A stretch of 64,000 bases of DNA, taken from assembly GCA_949066965.1 (NCBI GenBank), contig CARTDA010000010.1:1-64000 (forward strand), given 5' to 3'. The notes under the pieces are model-generated. The model was not told the DNA's origin, made no database searches, and worked only from the letters and a program-made list of their open reading frames with translations. Positions 33,097 through 41,085 of the stretch are shown here, piece by piece. Within the stretch, counting starts at the first letter, position 1, and every line of letters starts with the position of its first letter. Source of the stretch: COE1 sp949066965 (GTDB taxonomy: Bacteria; Bacillota; Clostridia; Lachnospirales; Lachnospiraceae). A program made the position numbers and the translations under genes.

Positions 33097-34776
33097 ATGC
33101 AGCTGACAGGTTCACAAATCGTTATTGAATGTCTAAAGGAGCAAGGAGTCGACACTGTTTTTGGCTATCCCGGCGGAACGATATTAAATATATATGATGA
33201 GTTATATAAGCATAGCGATGAAATTCGGCATATCCTTACCTCTCATGAGCAGGGAGCATCCCATGCCGCAGACGGATATGCGCGTGCGACAGGAAAGGTT
33301 GGTGTCTGCCTTGCGACAAGCGGCCCGGGAGCCACAAACCTCGTCACAGGAATTGCGACGGCTTACATGGATTCTGTCCCGCTTGTGGCAATCACTGCCA
33401 ATGTAAATCTGCCCCTGCTTGGCAAGGATACATTTCAGGAGGTTGACATTGCGGGCGTGACAATGCCGATAACGAAGCATGGATATATTGTAAAGGATGT
33501 GACAAAGCTTGCCGATACAATCAGAAAAGCTTTTAAAATAGCCAAATCCGGAAGACCAGGACCAGTGCTTGTTGACATCACAAAGGATGTTACGGCAAAT
33601 AAGTGTGAGTATGTCCCGGTAAAGCCGGAGCCGCCCATTGTAAAAAATGCGTATACAGAAGCGGATATCAATACGGCACTTGAGCTGATTCGGAATGCGA
33701 AAAAACCATATATCTATCTTGGCGGCGGTGCAATTATTTCCGGGGCTTCGCGGGAGGTAAAAGAATTTGCCGACAAAATACAGGCTCCGGTGTGCGATAC
33801 GCTTATGGGAAAAGGCGCTTTTGACGGAAAACATGCGCTTTATACTGGCATGATCGGAATGCATGGCACAAAGACATCCAACTTTGGCGTCAGCCAGTGT
33901 GACCTGCTGATTGCACTGGGGGCACGTTTTTCCGACAGGGTTGTAGGCAATGCGAAGAAGTTTGCGGAAAATGCGAAAATATTACATATTGATATTGATG
34001 CTGCCGAGATTAACAAAAATATCAGGACAGATGCCTCCGTAATCGGAGACCTGAAAACTGTTCTAAAGGAGCTCAACAGCAAACTGGACCAGCAGACACA
34101 TGATGAGTGGATTGCGCAGATTAAGGAGCTGAAGGCAAAATATCCGCTGAAATATGAGTCTGATAAGCTGACATGTCCATATATCATCGAAGAGCTTGAC
34201 AGAATCACGGAGGGAAAGGCTATCGTGTCTACGGATGTCGGCCAGCATCAGATGTGGGCGGCGCAGTTTTACCAGTATACAGAGCCCCGGACATTTCTTT
34301 CATCCGGAGGACTTGGTACAATGGGCTATGGGCTTGGCGCCTGCATCGGAGCCAAGGTCGGTATGCCGGACAAGATTTGTGTCAATATTGCCGGAGACGG
34401 ATGCTTCCGGATGAACATGAATGAACTGGCGACAGCGAGCCGGTACAATATCCCGATTATCCAGATTATTATAAACAATCATGTACTCGGCATGGTAAGA
34501 CAGTGGCAGACCCTGTTCTATGATAAGCGGTATTCGCAGACAATTCTTTCCGATAAGGTTGATTTTGTTAAGGTTTCGGAAGGGCTTGGCTGTGAGGCGG
34601 TTCGTGTCACAAAGCGTGAGGAGGTCGGACCCGCTCTTGAAAAGGCAATTTCGCTTCAAAAGCCTGTTGTAATCGAATGCGTTATTGAGGAAGATGACAA
34701 GGTATTTCCAATGGTTCCGGCAGGGGCAGCAATCAGTGAGGCATTTGATGCCGAGGATTTGAGCAGACGTCAGTAG
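33097..34776 (+). CDS. ilvB: Acetolactate synthase, catalytic subunit
   Basis: Condenses pyruvate (or pyruvate with 2-ketobutyrate) with thiamine diphosphate. The 559-residue protein has the catalytic Glu in SHEQGASHAADGYARATG, the FAD/quinone-type middle domain, and the ThDP motif GDGCFRMNMNELATASRYN...NN. GGAGGATT precedes the ATG. The regulatory subunit ilvN does not follow; the next gene is an unrelated L,D-transpeptidase after 70 bp. Either ilvN is elsewhere or this form works alone. Confidence 0.95.
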   Translation: MQLTGSQIVIECLKEQGVDTVFGYPGGTILNIYDELYKHSDEIRHILTSHEQGASHAADGYARATGKVGVCLATSGPGATNLVTGIATAYMDSVPLVAITANVNLPLLGKDTFQEVDIAGVTMPITKHGYIVKDVTKLADTIRKAFKIAKSGRPGPVLVDITKDVTANKCEYVPVKPEPPIVKNAYTEADINTALELIRNAKKPYIYLGGGAIISGASREVKEFADKIQAPVCDTLMGKGAFDGKHALYTGMIGMHGTKTSNFGVSQCDLLIALGARFSDRVVGNAKKFAENAKILHIDIDAAEINKNIRTDASVIGDLKTVLKELNSKLDQQTHDEWIAQIKELKAKYPLKYESDKLTCPYIIEELDRITEGKAIVSTDVGQHQMWAAQFYQYTEPRTFLSSGGLGTMGYGLGACIGAKVGMPDKICVNIAGDGCFRMNMNELATASRYNIPIIQIIINNHVLGMVRQWQTLFYDKRYSQTILSDKVDFVKVSEGLGCEAVRVTKREEVGPALEKAISLQKPVVIECVIEEDDKVFPMVPAGAAISEAFDAEDLSRRQ

Positions 34777-34846
34777 TCGCCTTGGGCGAAAGCCTGGATT
34801 TGCAGGCAGCTGGCAGTATCAATGGTTCTATAGAGTAAGGTTCACC

Positions 34847-36295
34847 ATGAAGAAATTGTTTATTTGGTTCATCAGTGTAATCGGTGCGGCAGCATTGCTG
34901 ACAGCAGCATTGCTTGTCGCGTTAAATATATATTATTGTTATTATGGCGTCTTTCCCATGCGTGTATGGATTAATGGGGAATACTGTACGGGAATGACAG
35001 CAGAAGAGGTTTCTGCCATGCTGCAGGATTCGTATGATTCGGATCTGGATAAGGTTTGCGTCCGTACAGCAGATGGACAGATGCACGAATTACGGCTCAG
35101 TGAATACGGTGTGCGTGTTACTTATGACAATATGGTGAAAAATTGTCTCGCTAACGAGATAAGCCGCTTTACATGGCTCGAAAATATACGTACGCCAAGA
35201 ATATATCAGATTCTGCCTGCATACTGTTATGATGTTGATGCCATAAAAACGAAGCTTGGAGCGCTTGACTGGATGAATGAACGCTTGTATGATGCGCACA
35301 ACACAGTATCAATTGTCAGAAGTGAAACAGATGGCTATATTCTTGTAGATGAAACAAAAGATTTACTTTTGAAGGAAAATGCGGTAGAATTGATTTGTGA
35401 TGAGATTGTTAATCAATTAACATATGCGGGAAACGCTTTTCATGATGTCGATTTGTCCAGTGATACATACAAGGAGATATGTTATCAGAGCATTCCCTAT
35501 ACGCCCGACATGAAAGACACACTCGCCAAATGGGAAGGCATCCGTGCATTTCAGGCGTTTCAGCTGACGTACCAGTTTGGCGACAGGGAGGAAGTCATTG
35601 ACAAGGATGTGGTTGCTGACTGGATGGCGCTGGATGATGATGGCAATATTATTTTTGACGAGGGGAATTGTCCGGTTCTGGATGAGTCCATGATAGAGGA
35701 GTATATTGCATATTTATCCCGGACTTATAATACTGTCGGCAAAGAGAGAATATTTCAGACAACCCGGGGGGACGTTGTCAAAGTTGCCAGTGGAAGTTAT
35801 GGGAATGCGATTGATGAAAAGAATGAGTACGCGTTTTTGCTCAATGCGTTTCTTAATAAAGAAAGCGGCGTCAGGATTCCCGATTATACATCCGAGGCAA
35901 AAGAAAAGGGTGCCGATGACATCGGAGATACCTATATTGAAATCGATATGGGAAACCAGCACATGTATTATTATGTGGATGGAACGATCGTGATTGATAC
36001 GCCGGTTGTAACCGGAAACGCCTCGCGTGGATGGGATACGCCGGCCAAGGTCTGCTTTGTGTATTTCAAGCAGCGGAACAGGGTATTAAGAGGTGCGAAT
36101 TATGCAACGCCTGTTAAATACTGGATGGCAGTCGATGGTCATATTGGTATTCATGATGCCACATGGCGAGGAGAGTTTGGCGGAGAGATTTATAAGACAA
36201 ACGGATCCCATGGCTGCATTAACACACCACTTGAAATTATGACAGAATTGTATGACGTTGTGGAGACTGGTACGCCGGTTGTCATGTTTTATTAG
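34847..36295 (+). CDS. L,D-transpeptidase (YkuD) with peptidoglycan-binding-like domain
   Basis: A 482-residue cell-wall enzyme that should form 3-3 cross-links or attach proteins to peptidoglycan. One N-terminal signal anchor (residues 5-33) is followed by two repeats resembling the PG_binding_4 domain (VWINGEYCTGMTAEEVSAML) and a C-terminal YkuD domain. The active site is in GSHGCINTP with nucleophile Cys457, plus HIGIHDATWRGEFGG for the catalytic His. It is 70 bp after ilvB with no clear terminator between, so partial read-through is possible. Confidence 0.93.
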   Translation: MKKLFIWFISVIGAAALLTAALLVALNIYYCYYGVFPMRVWINGEYCTGMTAEEVSAMLQDSYDSDLDKVCVRTADGQMHELRLSEYGVRVTYDNMVKNCLANEISRFTWLENIRTPRIYQILPAYCYDVDAIKTKLGALDWMNERLYDAHNTVSIVRSETDGYILVDETKDLLLKENAVELICDEIVNQLTYAGNAFHDVDLSSDTYKEICYQSIPYTPDMKDTLAKWEGIRAFQAFQLTYQFGDREEVIDKDVVADWMALDDDGNIIFDEGNCPVLDESMIEEYIAYLSRTYNTVGKERIFQTTRGDVVKVASGSYGNAIDEKNEYAFLLNAFLNKESGVRIPDYTSEAKEKGADDIGDTYIEIDMGNQHMYYYVDGTIVIDTPVVTGNASRGWDTPAKVCFVYFKQRNRVLRGANYATPVKYWMAVDGHIGIHDATWRGEFGGEIYKTNGSHGCINTPLEIMTELYDVVETGTPVVMFY

Positions 36296-36332
36296 GTAGA
36301 TATTCAACATTTTCATTGCGCATAATGTTGTT

Positions 36333-36460
36333 TATACTGGTGGTCAAAAAGACTGACCGCTCAGTATAAAGTTATGCACACAGCCGCATAGGGAAATATG
36401 CCGCTTCGCGGCTGCGGCTGGCGCGATACCCATGGCGGATTGCATCTGTCGTGAGTATAT
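36333..36460 (+). repeat. Three-hairpin intergenic repeat, copy D
   Basis: Hairpin 1 at 36333-36368 has TATACTGGTGGTC/GACCGCTCAGTATA arms. The core pairs AGCCGCA with TGCGGCT, keeps the bulge TAGGGAAATAT and inner stem GCCGC-ttc-GCGGC. Hairpin 3 keeps its right arm (ATCTGTCGTGAGT), but its left arm has drifted (ACCCATGGCGGAT). It lies in the leader region of serC. A small CAACAT/ATGTTG inverted repeat (36305-36330) sits just upstream. Confidence 0.88.
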
Positions 36461-36504
36461 ATAGATTAAAAAGAAATTTATGAGAAATCAGGAGGAGTCA
36501 AAAA

Positions 36505-37587
36505 GTGTCCAGAGTGTACAACTTTTCAGCAGGTCCCGCAGTTTTACCTGAAGAAGTCCTTAAAGAAGCTGCAGATGAAATGTTAGATTATAAAGGAACC
36601 GGCATGTCGGTAATGGAGATGAGCCACCGCTCGAAGGCATACGATACAATTATCAAGGAAGCAGAAGCGGACTTAAGGGAGCTTATGAATATTCCAGACA
36701 ATTACAAGGTTCTGTTCTTACAGGGCGGCGCAAGCCAGCAGTTTGCTATGATACCCATGAACCTTATGAAAAACGGCGTGGCAGACTATATCGTCACCGG
36801 ACAGTGGGCAAAGAAGGCATACCAGGAAGCGTGCATTTACGGAAAGGCAAACAAGATTGCTTCCAGCGAGGATAAGACATTCTCTTACATACCAGACTGT
36901 TCGGATTTGCCGATTTCCGAGGATGCCGATTATGTTTATATTTGTGAGAACAATACCATTTATGGCACGAAGTTTAAGACACTGCCCAACACAAAGGGAA
37001 AAACACTTGTCGCTGACGTATCTTCATGCTTTTTGTCAGAGCCAGTGGATGTCACAAAATATGGCGTGATTTATGGCGGCGTGCAGAAGAACATCGGTCC
37101 TGCCGGCGTTGTGATTGTAATCATCAGGGAAGACCTTATCACGGATGATGTACTGCCCGGAACCCCGACCATGTTAAAGTACAAGACACATGCGGATAAC
37201 GATTCGTTATACAATACACCGCCTGCATATGGAATCTACATCTGCGGAAAGGTGTTTAAATGGCTCAAGAAAATGGGCGGACTCGAAAAAATGAAGGCAT
37301 ACAATGAGAAAAAGGCAAAGATTCTTTATGATTTCCTTGATGAGAGCAGGCTCTTTAAGGGAACTGTCAGAAAAGAAGACCGTTCCCTGATGAATGTACC
37401 GTTTGTCACAGGAAGCGAGGAACTGGATGCGAAGTTTGTCAAGGAAGCGAAAGAGGCAGGCTTTGAGAACCTGAAAGGACACAGGACAGTTGGCGGCATG
37501 CGTGCGAGCATTTACAATGCCATGCCCATCGAAGGTGTTGAGAAGCTTGTCGCGTTTATGAAGAAATTTGAGGAGGAGAATGCATAA
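36505..37587 (+). CDS. serC: Phosphoserine aminotransferase
   Basis: Converts 3-phosphohydroxypyruvate to O-phosphoserine with pyridoxal phosphate. The 360-residue class V aminotransferase starts with the family's NFSAGPAVLPEEVL and has the PLP lysine Lys195 in GGVQKNIGPAG. It begins with GTG, supported by GGAGG eight to twelve bases upstream. Its stop overlaps the serA start (TAATG), so the two are translationally coupled. The repeat copy D lies in its leader. Confidence 0.96.
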   Translation: MSRVYNFSAGPAVLPEEVLKEAADEMLDYKGTGMSVMEMSHRSKAYDTIIKEAEADLRELMNIPDNYKVLFLQGGASQQFAMIPMNLMKNGVADYIVTGQWAKKAYQEACIYGKANKIASSEDKTFSYIPDCSDLPISEDADYVYICENNTIYGTKFKTLPNTKGKTLVADVSSCFLSEPVDVTKYGVIYGGVQKNIGPAGVVIVIIREDLITDDVLPGTPTMLKYKTHADNDSLYNTPPAYGIYICGKVFKWLKKMGGLEKMKAYNEKKAKILYDFLDESRLFKGTVRKEDRSLMNVPFVTGSEELDAKFVKEAKEAGFENLKGHRTVGGMRASIYNAMPIEGVEKLVAFMKKFEEENA

Positions 37588-38750
37588 TGTATCAGTATAA
37601 ATGCCTGAATCCTATTTCTGATATAGGTTTATCAAGATTTACAGAAAATTATCAGACGACAGATGACATCGCAAAGGCGGAAGGCGTGCTTGTCAGAAGC
37701 GCTTCCATGCATGAAATGGAACTGCCCGGGACACTCCTGGCAGTTGCAAGAGCCGGAGCCGGTGTCAACAATATCCCGCTCGAAAAATGTGCGGAGCAGG
37801 GCATTGTCGTGTTTAATACACCCGGTGCAAACGCAAACGGCGTAAAAGAGCTTGTTATTGCTGGTATGCTGCTCGCATCAAGGGACATCACTGGCGGCAT
37901 TGACTGGGTAAAAGCAAATACAGGTTCGGAGACCGTCGGAAAGGACGCGGAGAAAGAGAAAAAGAAATTTGCGGGGACTGAGATTCAGGGGAAAAAGCTT
38001 GGTATCATCGGACTTGGGGCAATTGGCATCAGGGTTGCGAACGCAGCAGTGGCGCTTGGCATGGACGTGTATGGCTATGACCCCTATCTTTCCGTGGACG
38101 CCGCATTGAAGCTTTCCCGCGAGGTGAAGCATGTTATCAATGTCGACGACATCTATGCTGCCTGTGATTTCATTACCATCCATGTACCGCTGATGGATGC
38201 CACAAAGGGAATGATTAACGCAGCAGCAATTGCCAAGATGAAACAGGGCGTTGTTGTGCTGAATTTTGCAAGGGATCTTCTTGTTAATGAGAAGGATATG
38301 ATTTCTGCCCTGGAATCAGGAAAGGTTAAAAAGTATGTATCAGACTTCCCCAATGCCACTACGGCAGGGCAGAAGGGATGCATTGTCATTCCGCATCTTG
38401 GTGCATCAACAGAAGAGTCAGAGGACAACTGTGCGGTTATGGCAGTTGATGAGCTTAAGGATTATCTTGAGAATGGAAATATCAGAAACAGCGTAAACTA
38501 TCCGGCATGTGACATGGGTGCCTGCGGCAATGTAGGCAGGGTTGCTATCCTCCATAAAAACATTGCCAATATGATTACACAATTTACCGCTGCATTTGGT
38601 ATGGCTGGAATCAACATCAGTGATATGACAAACAAGTCAAGAGGCGAATATGCATATACGCTGATGGACATAGAAAAATCAGCTGACGATAAAATCATTG
38701 GGCAGTTGAACAATATTGACGGCGTGTTCCGTGTCAGGGTTGTAAAGTAA
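37587..38750 (+). CDS. serA: D-3-phosphoglycerate dehydrogenase with ACT domain
   Basis: First step of serine synthesis, oxidising 3-phosphoglycerate. The 387-residue protein has the NAD motif GIIGLGAIGIRVANAA (about 134-149), the catalytic Arg region in NFARDLLVNE, a His/Glu pair in HLGASTEESED, and a C-terminal ACT domain (ITQFTAAFGMAGINISDMTNKSRGEYAYTLMDIE) that may bind serine for feedback. The Rossmann loop carries a lysine-rich insert (AEKEKKKFAG). Together with serC it supplies phosphoserine; serB is not in the window. Confidence 0.95.
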   Translation: MYQYKCLNPISDIGLSRFTENYQTTDDIAKAEGVLVRSASMHEMELPGTLLAVARAGAGVNNIPLEKCAEQGIVVFNTPGANANGVKELVIAGMLLASRDITGGIDWVKANTGSETVGKDAEKEKKKFAGTEIQGKKLGIIGLGAIGIRVANAAVALGMDVYGYDPYLSVDAALKLSREVKHVINVDDIYAACDFITIHVPLMDATKGMINAAAIAKMKQGVVVLNFARDLLVNEKDMISALESGKVKKYVSDFPNATTAGQKGCIVIPHLGASTEESEDNCAVMAVDELKDYLENGNIRNSVNYPACDMGACGNVGRVAILHKNIANMITQFTAAFGMAGINISDMTNKSRGEYAYTLMDIEKSADDKIIGQLNNIDGVFRVRVVK

Positions 38751-38772
38751 AAAGAGCTGACAATAGCTGCAT

Positions 38773-38811
38773 AAAACGAAAGAGAGCCTGAAACTGGCTC
38801 TCTTTCGTTTT
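38773..38811 (+). terminator. Intrinsic terminator after serCA
   Basis: A perfect 16-bp stem, AAAACGAAAGAGAGCC with its complement, around loop TGAAACT, ending in TTTT. It is nearly symmetric and could also work in the other direction. Confidence 0.9.
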
Positions 38812-38814
38812 ATA

Positions 38815-38900
38815 TGCACACGGACGCGGAAAGGAAATATACAGCTAAAGCTGCCCGCGTCCGGCGCACGAGTAGGGAAAGATACCTCTTCCCTACTCAA
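38815..38900 (+). repeat. Three-hairpin family, copy E
   Basis: The core outer stem GGACGCG/CGCGTCC holds the bulge gaAAGGAAATATac and inner stem AGCT-aa-AGCT, between GCACAC and GGCGC flanks. A third hairpin of a new type follows: GAGTAGGG with CCCTACTC. Copy F follows after one base. Confidence 0.8.
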
Positions 38901-38901
38901 T

Positions 38902-38989
38902 TGCACATGGGCGTCCAAATGAAATATGTCAGCAAGCTGACGGACGCCCGGCGCGCGAGTAGTGGAGAAGGGCGTTCCCCTACTCGATT
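38902..38989 (+). repeat. Three-hairpin family, copy F (tandem with E)
   Basis: The outer stem GGGCGTCC/GGACGCCC differs entirely in sequence from copy E yet pairs perfectly. The bulge is AAATGAAATAT and the inner stem GTCAGC-aa-GCTGAC. Hairpin 3 is GAGTAG.../CTACTC. It ends at the stop codon of the minus-strand gene 38988-39263. Confidence 0.8.
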
Positions 38990-39263
38990 AATATGCATCA
39001 TGAACATCCCCATATTTTGTCATATTCCCGATTGTATTCTGGAATTTTGTCTCACGGCTGACTGTGACTTCGCTTGCCAAATCCATATACTTGATAAATA
39101 TTTCTTCGACGGATGCCCCTTTTTCTTTGGCGATTTCTTCCATAATCGGTTTCAGTTTTTCCAGCTGAAAAGAAACGCGCGTTTTCTGCGGGTCAAAATC
39201 TTTCAGCACGTTGTCTGCATATTCATTGATGCGTTCCAATAGTTCCTTATCTTCCGGTGTCAT
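38988..39263 (-). CDS. Small hypothetical protein, unknown function
   Basis: A 91-residue, charged, helical protein (PEDKELLERINEYADNVLKDF, FQLEKLKPIMEEIAKEKGASVEEIFIKYMDLASE). The part GASVEEIFIKYMDLA looks like an HTH- or ribbon-type segment, but no family is recognised. The start at 39263 is preferred because AAAGG lies 9 bases before it; ATG 39272 is too close. A perfect sigma-A promoter drives it from 39334-39362. Its stop codon lies at the edge of repeat copy F. Confidence 0.65.
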   Translation of the reverse strand: MTPEDKELLERINEYADNVLKDFDPQKTRVSFQLEKLKPIMEEIAKEKGASVEEIFIKYMDLASEVTVSRETKFQNTIGNMTKYGDVHDAY

Positions 39264-39333
39264 AGTTATCATCCTTTCAAAAGTATTTGATGGAGTGCAG
39301 CTGTATAAAGCTATTTGTCCTCCCTAAATAATT

Positions 39334-39362
39334 ACTATAGCACTATGTGAATCCATTGTCAA
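39334..39362 (-). promoter_or_regulatory. Sigma-A promoter, minus strand
   Basis: On the minus strand TTGACA (39362-39357), 17-base spacer, TATAGT (39339-39334). It drives the small gene at 38988-39263. Confidence 0.8.
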
Positions 39363-39394
39363 AATAGAAAAGTTATGACAATATTGGATTGTAT

Positions 39395-39423
39395 GTGTAA
39401 TCTGACATTCCATCTGATATAAT
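39395..39423 (+). promoter_or_regulatory. Extended -10 promoter for sigma factor operon
   Basis: TGATATAAT gives an extended -10 (TATAAT at 39418-39423); the -35 region GTGTAA is weak. The rest of this 378-bp gap holds the minus-strand promoter and element K1. Confidence 0.5.
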
Positions 39424-39505
39424 GAGGATATCCATAAAAAACATATTTTTTTCAATATGTATGCAACGGATTCTGGAAATTTCCCTCTTATAGTATAAGA
39501 GAGCG

Positions 39506-39597
39506 ATACTGTTCAGACAGGACTTAGCATTTACTGCTAAGTCCGTGAGAAAACGTATGGATTTTTACCTGTTACTAGAACGGAGCAAACAGTAACA
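39506..39597 (+). repeat. GTTACTG-family palindromic element, short copy K1
   Basis: The left end ACTGTTC is followed by the perfect hairpin GACTTAGCA-tttac-TGCTAAGTC, a spacer, and the closing module GTTACT...AGTAAC (39571-39596). Compared with K2 (61399-61531) it lacks about 40 bases, including the left arm of the ATGGATTTTT hairpin. It lies in the leader of the sigma factor gene. Confidence 0.78.
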
Positions 39598-39641
39598 AGG
39601 GAGCTGCATTCGTGTACTCTGCTCACAAAGGAGGTTATCAC

Positions 39642-40199
39642 TTGGAGGACAATGAGATTATTGAATTATTCTGGCAGCGTTCACAGCAGGCAATTGCGGA
39701 AACTGACGGAAAATATGGGGGACGTCTGCAAAGCCTGTCAATGAACATTCTGCATGACAGGGAGGATGCCGAGGAGTGTGTGAATGATACCTACCATGCG
39801 ACTTGGAATACACTGCCACCGCAGCGGCCAAATTACTTTTTTGCATATCTGGCAAAGCTCGCGCGCAATTTTTCTTTTGGAAAATATGATTACTACCATG
39901 CACAGAAAAGAAACGTGACAGTCGTGGAGTTAAGTGATGAAATTGAAAATTGCATACCGTCTCCCAATGACCTTGAACAAAAAATGGACAGCAGGGAGAT
40001 TGGACGGATTATCAGTGAGTTTCTCTATACACAGTCGCCGGAAATGAGGATGGTGTTTGTGCGCAGGTACTGGTATATGGAATCGATCAAGGATATTTCA
40101 CTTGCATTTCACAGCAGTGAGAGCAAGGTGAAGTCAATTTTGTTCCGGATGCGAAACAGGCTTCGCGAACACCTGGAAAAGGAGGGCGTGCATCTATGA
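39642..40199 (+). CDS. Sigma-70 family (ECF-like) RNA polymerase sigma factor
   Basis: A 185-residue sigma factor with region 2 (LQSLSMNILHDREDAEECVNDTYHATWNTLPPQRP) and region 4 (SPEMRMVFVRRYWYMESIKDISLAFHSSESKVKSILFRMRNRLREHL). It starts with TTG at 39642, which has a perfect AAAGGAGG seven bases before it; the GTG at 39612 has none. The stop overlaps the next gene's start (ATGA, 40196-40199), the classic sigma/anti-sigma arrangement. Target promoters are unknown; the downstream serpin is an obvious candidate. Confidence 0.88.
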   Translation: MEDNEIIELFWQRSQQAIAETDGKYGGRLQSLSMNILHDREDAEECVNDTYHATWNTLPPQRPNYFFAYLAKLARNFSFGKYDYYHAQKRNVTVVELSDEIENCIPSPNDLEQKMDSREIGRIISEFLYTQSPEMRMVFVRRYWYMESIKDISLAFHSSESKVKSILFRMRNRLREHLEKEGVHL

Positions 40200-41062
40200 G
40201 AGGGAAAGATTTGCTGGAATGCATGGAACATATTGATGACGCGCTTATTGAGGAAGCGCTCCATCCGGTAATTGCCCCGCGACAGCACATAAGAACAGCC
40301 AGATGGGGAATGGCAGCTGCCTGCCTGTTTGTGGCAGGGATATCCGCAGCGGCGCTCTGGTCACACCGGAATATCAGGGAAGATGATTCCGGAGGCATTG
40401 ATCATGAGGTCGCAATGTCAATGACGGCAGAGTACTCCACGGATATCAGCACCGAAGGTGCGGGAAACATCAATGAAAAGAACCAGCTGGCAGAAGCTTC
40501 GGCGGGCAGTGCGCAGCCGGATGGGATGGCAGACAAGGCTGAAAATGAAAGAAAAGATGCCGTAATGGATGACCTGGCATCAGGCGGCACAGTGGCGGAT
40601 AAAACGGAGAGTGACAATGCCGGTGTGGAAGACATGAAATCAGCAACACAGGAAGCATTAAAAATAAACTATACAGAGATTCATGACTATTCTGCCGCAG
40701 GCAGTGCATCTTCCGACGATGTCGTTCCTGAAAAAGGAATGGTATTATACTATCCGCGATTGCAAAAGGCAATTGAATATTATAGTGCACAGGAAAAGGA
40801 TGCAACAGATTATGCTTATACAGTAGTGATTGAATTGTTTGGTGACATTGAAACTGATACCGGAAGCCATTACATACACCTGAATCAGACGGATGACGGA
40901 AATGAGCTTGTCGAGCAGGAGTACAGGCGGTTAATTGAACTGGGATATTCTGTCAAACTCTCAGAGGATTTTCTGCTTATGGGAACGTTTACAAAGGAAG
41001 AATTTGATACTTTTGATGCGTGTCCGGAGTATGGATATGTGTTCCGGTTCGAAAATGATTAA
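40196..41062 (+). CDS. Putative membrane anti-sigma factor
   Basis: A 288-residue protein with a short cytoplasmic N-terminus (1-38, about the size of a sigma-binding peptide), one transmembrane helix (about 39-56, GMAAACLFVAGISAAALW) and a large extracytoplasmic part. The latter is low in complexity up to about 160 (Ser/Asp/Glu/Ala-rich) and then forms a compact domain (ATDYAYTVVIELFGDIE...GYVFRFEND). Position, overlap with the sigma gene and topology suggest an anti-sigma or sensor. No zinc-binding HxxxCxxC motif is present, so it is not a standard ZAS protein. Confidence 0.6.
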   Translation: MRGKDLLECMEHIDDALIEEALHPVIAPRQHIRTARWGMAAACLFVAGISAAALWSHRNIREDDSGGIDHEVAMSMTAEYSTDISTEGAGNINEKNQLAEASAGSAQPDGMADKAENERKDAVMDDLASGGTVADKTESDNAGVEDMKSATQEALKINYTEIHDYSAAGSASSDDVVPEKGMVLYYPRLQKAIEYYSAQEKDATDYAYTVVIELFGDIETDTGSHYIHLNQTDDGNELVEQEYRRLIELGYSVKLSEDFLLMGTFTKEEFDTFDACPEYGYVFRFEND

Positions 41063-41085
41063 TAAAAAATGGAGGGAGATTCATT

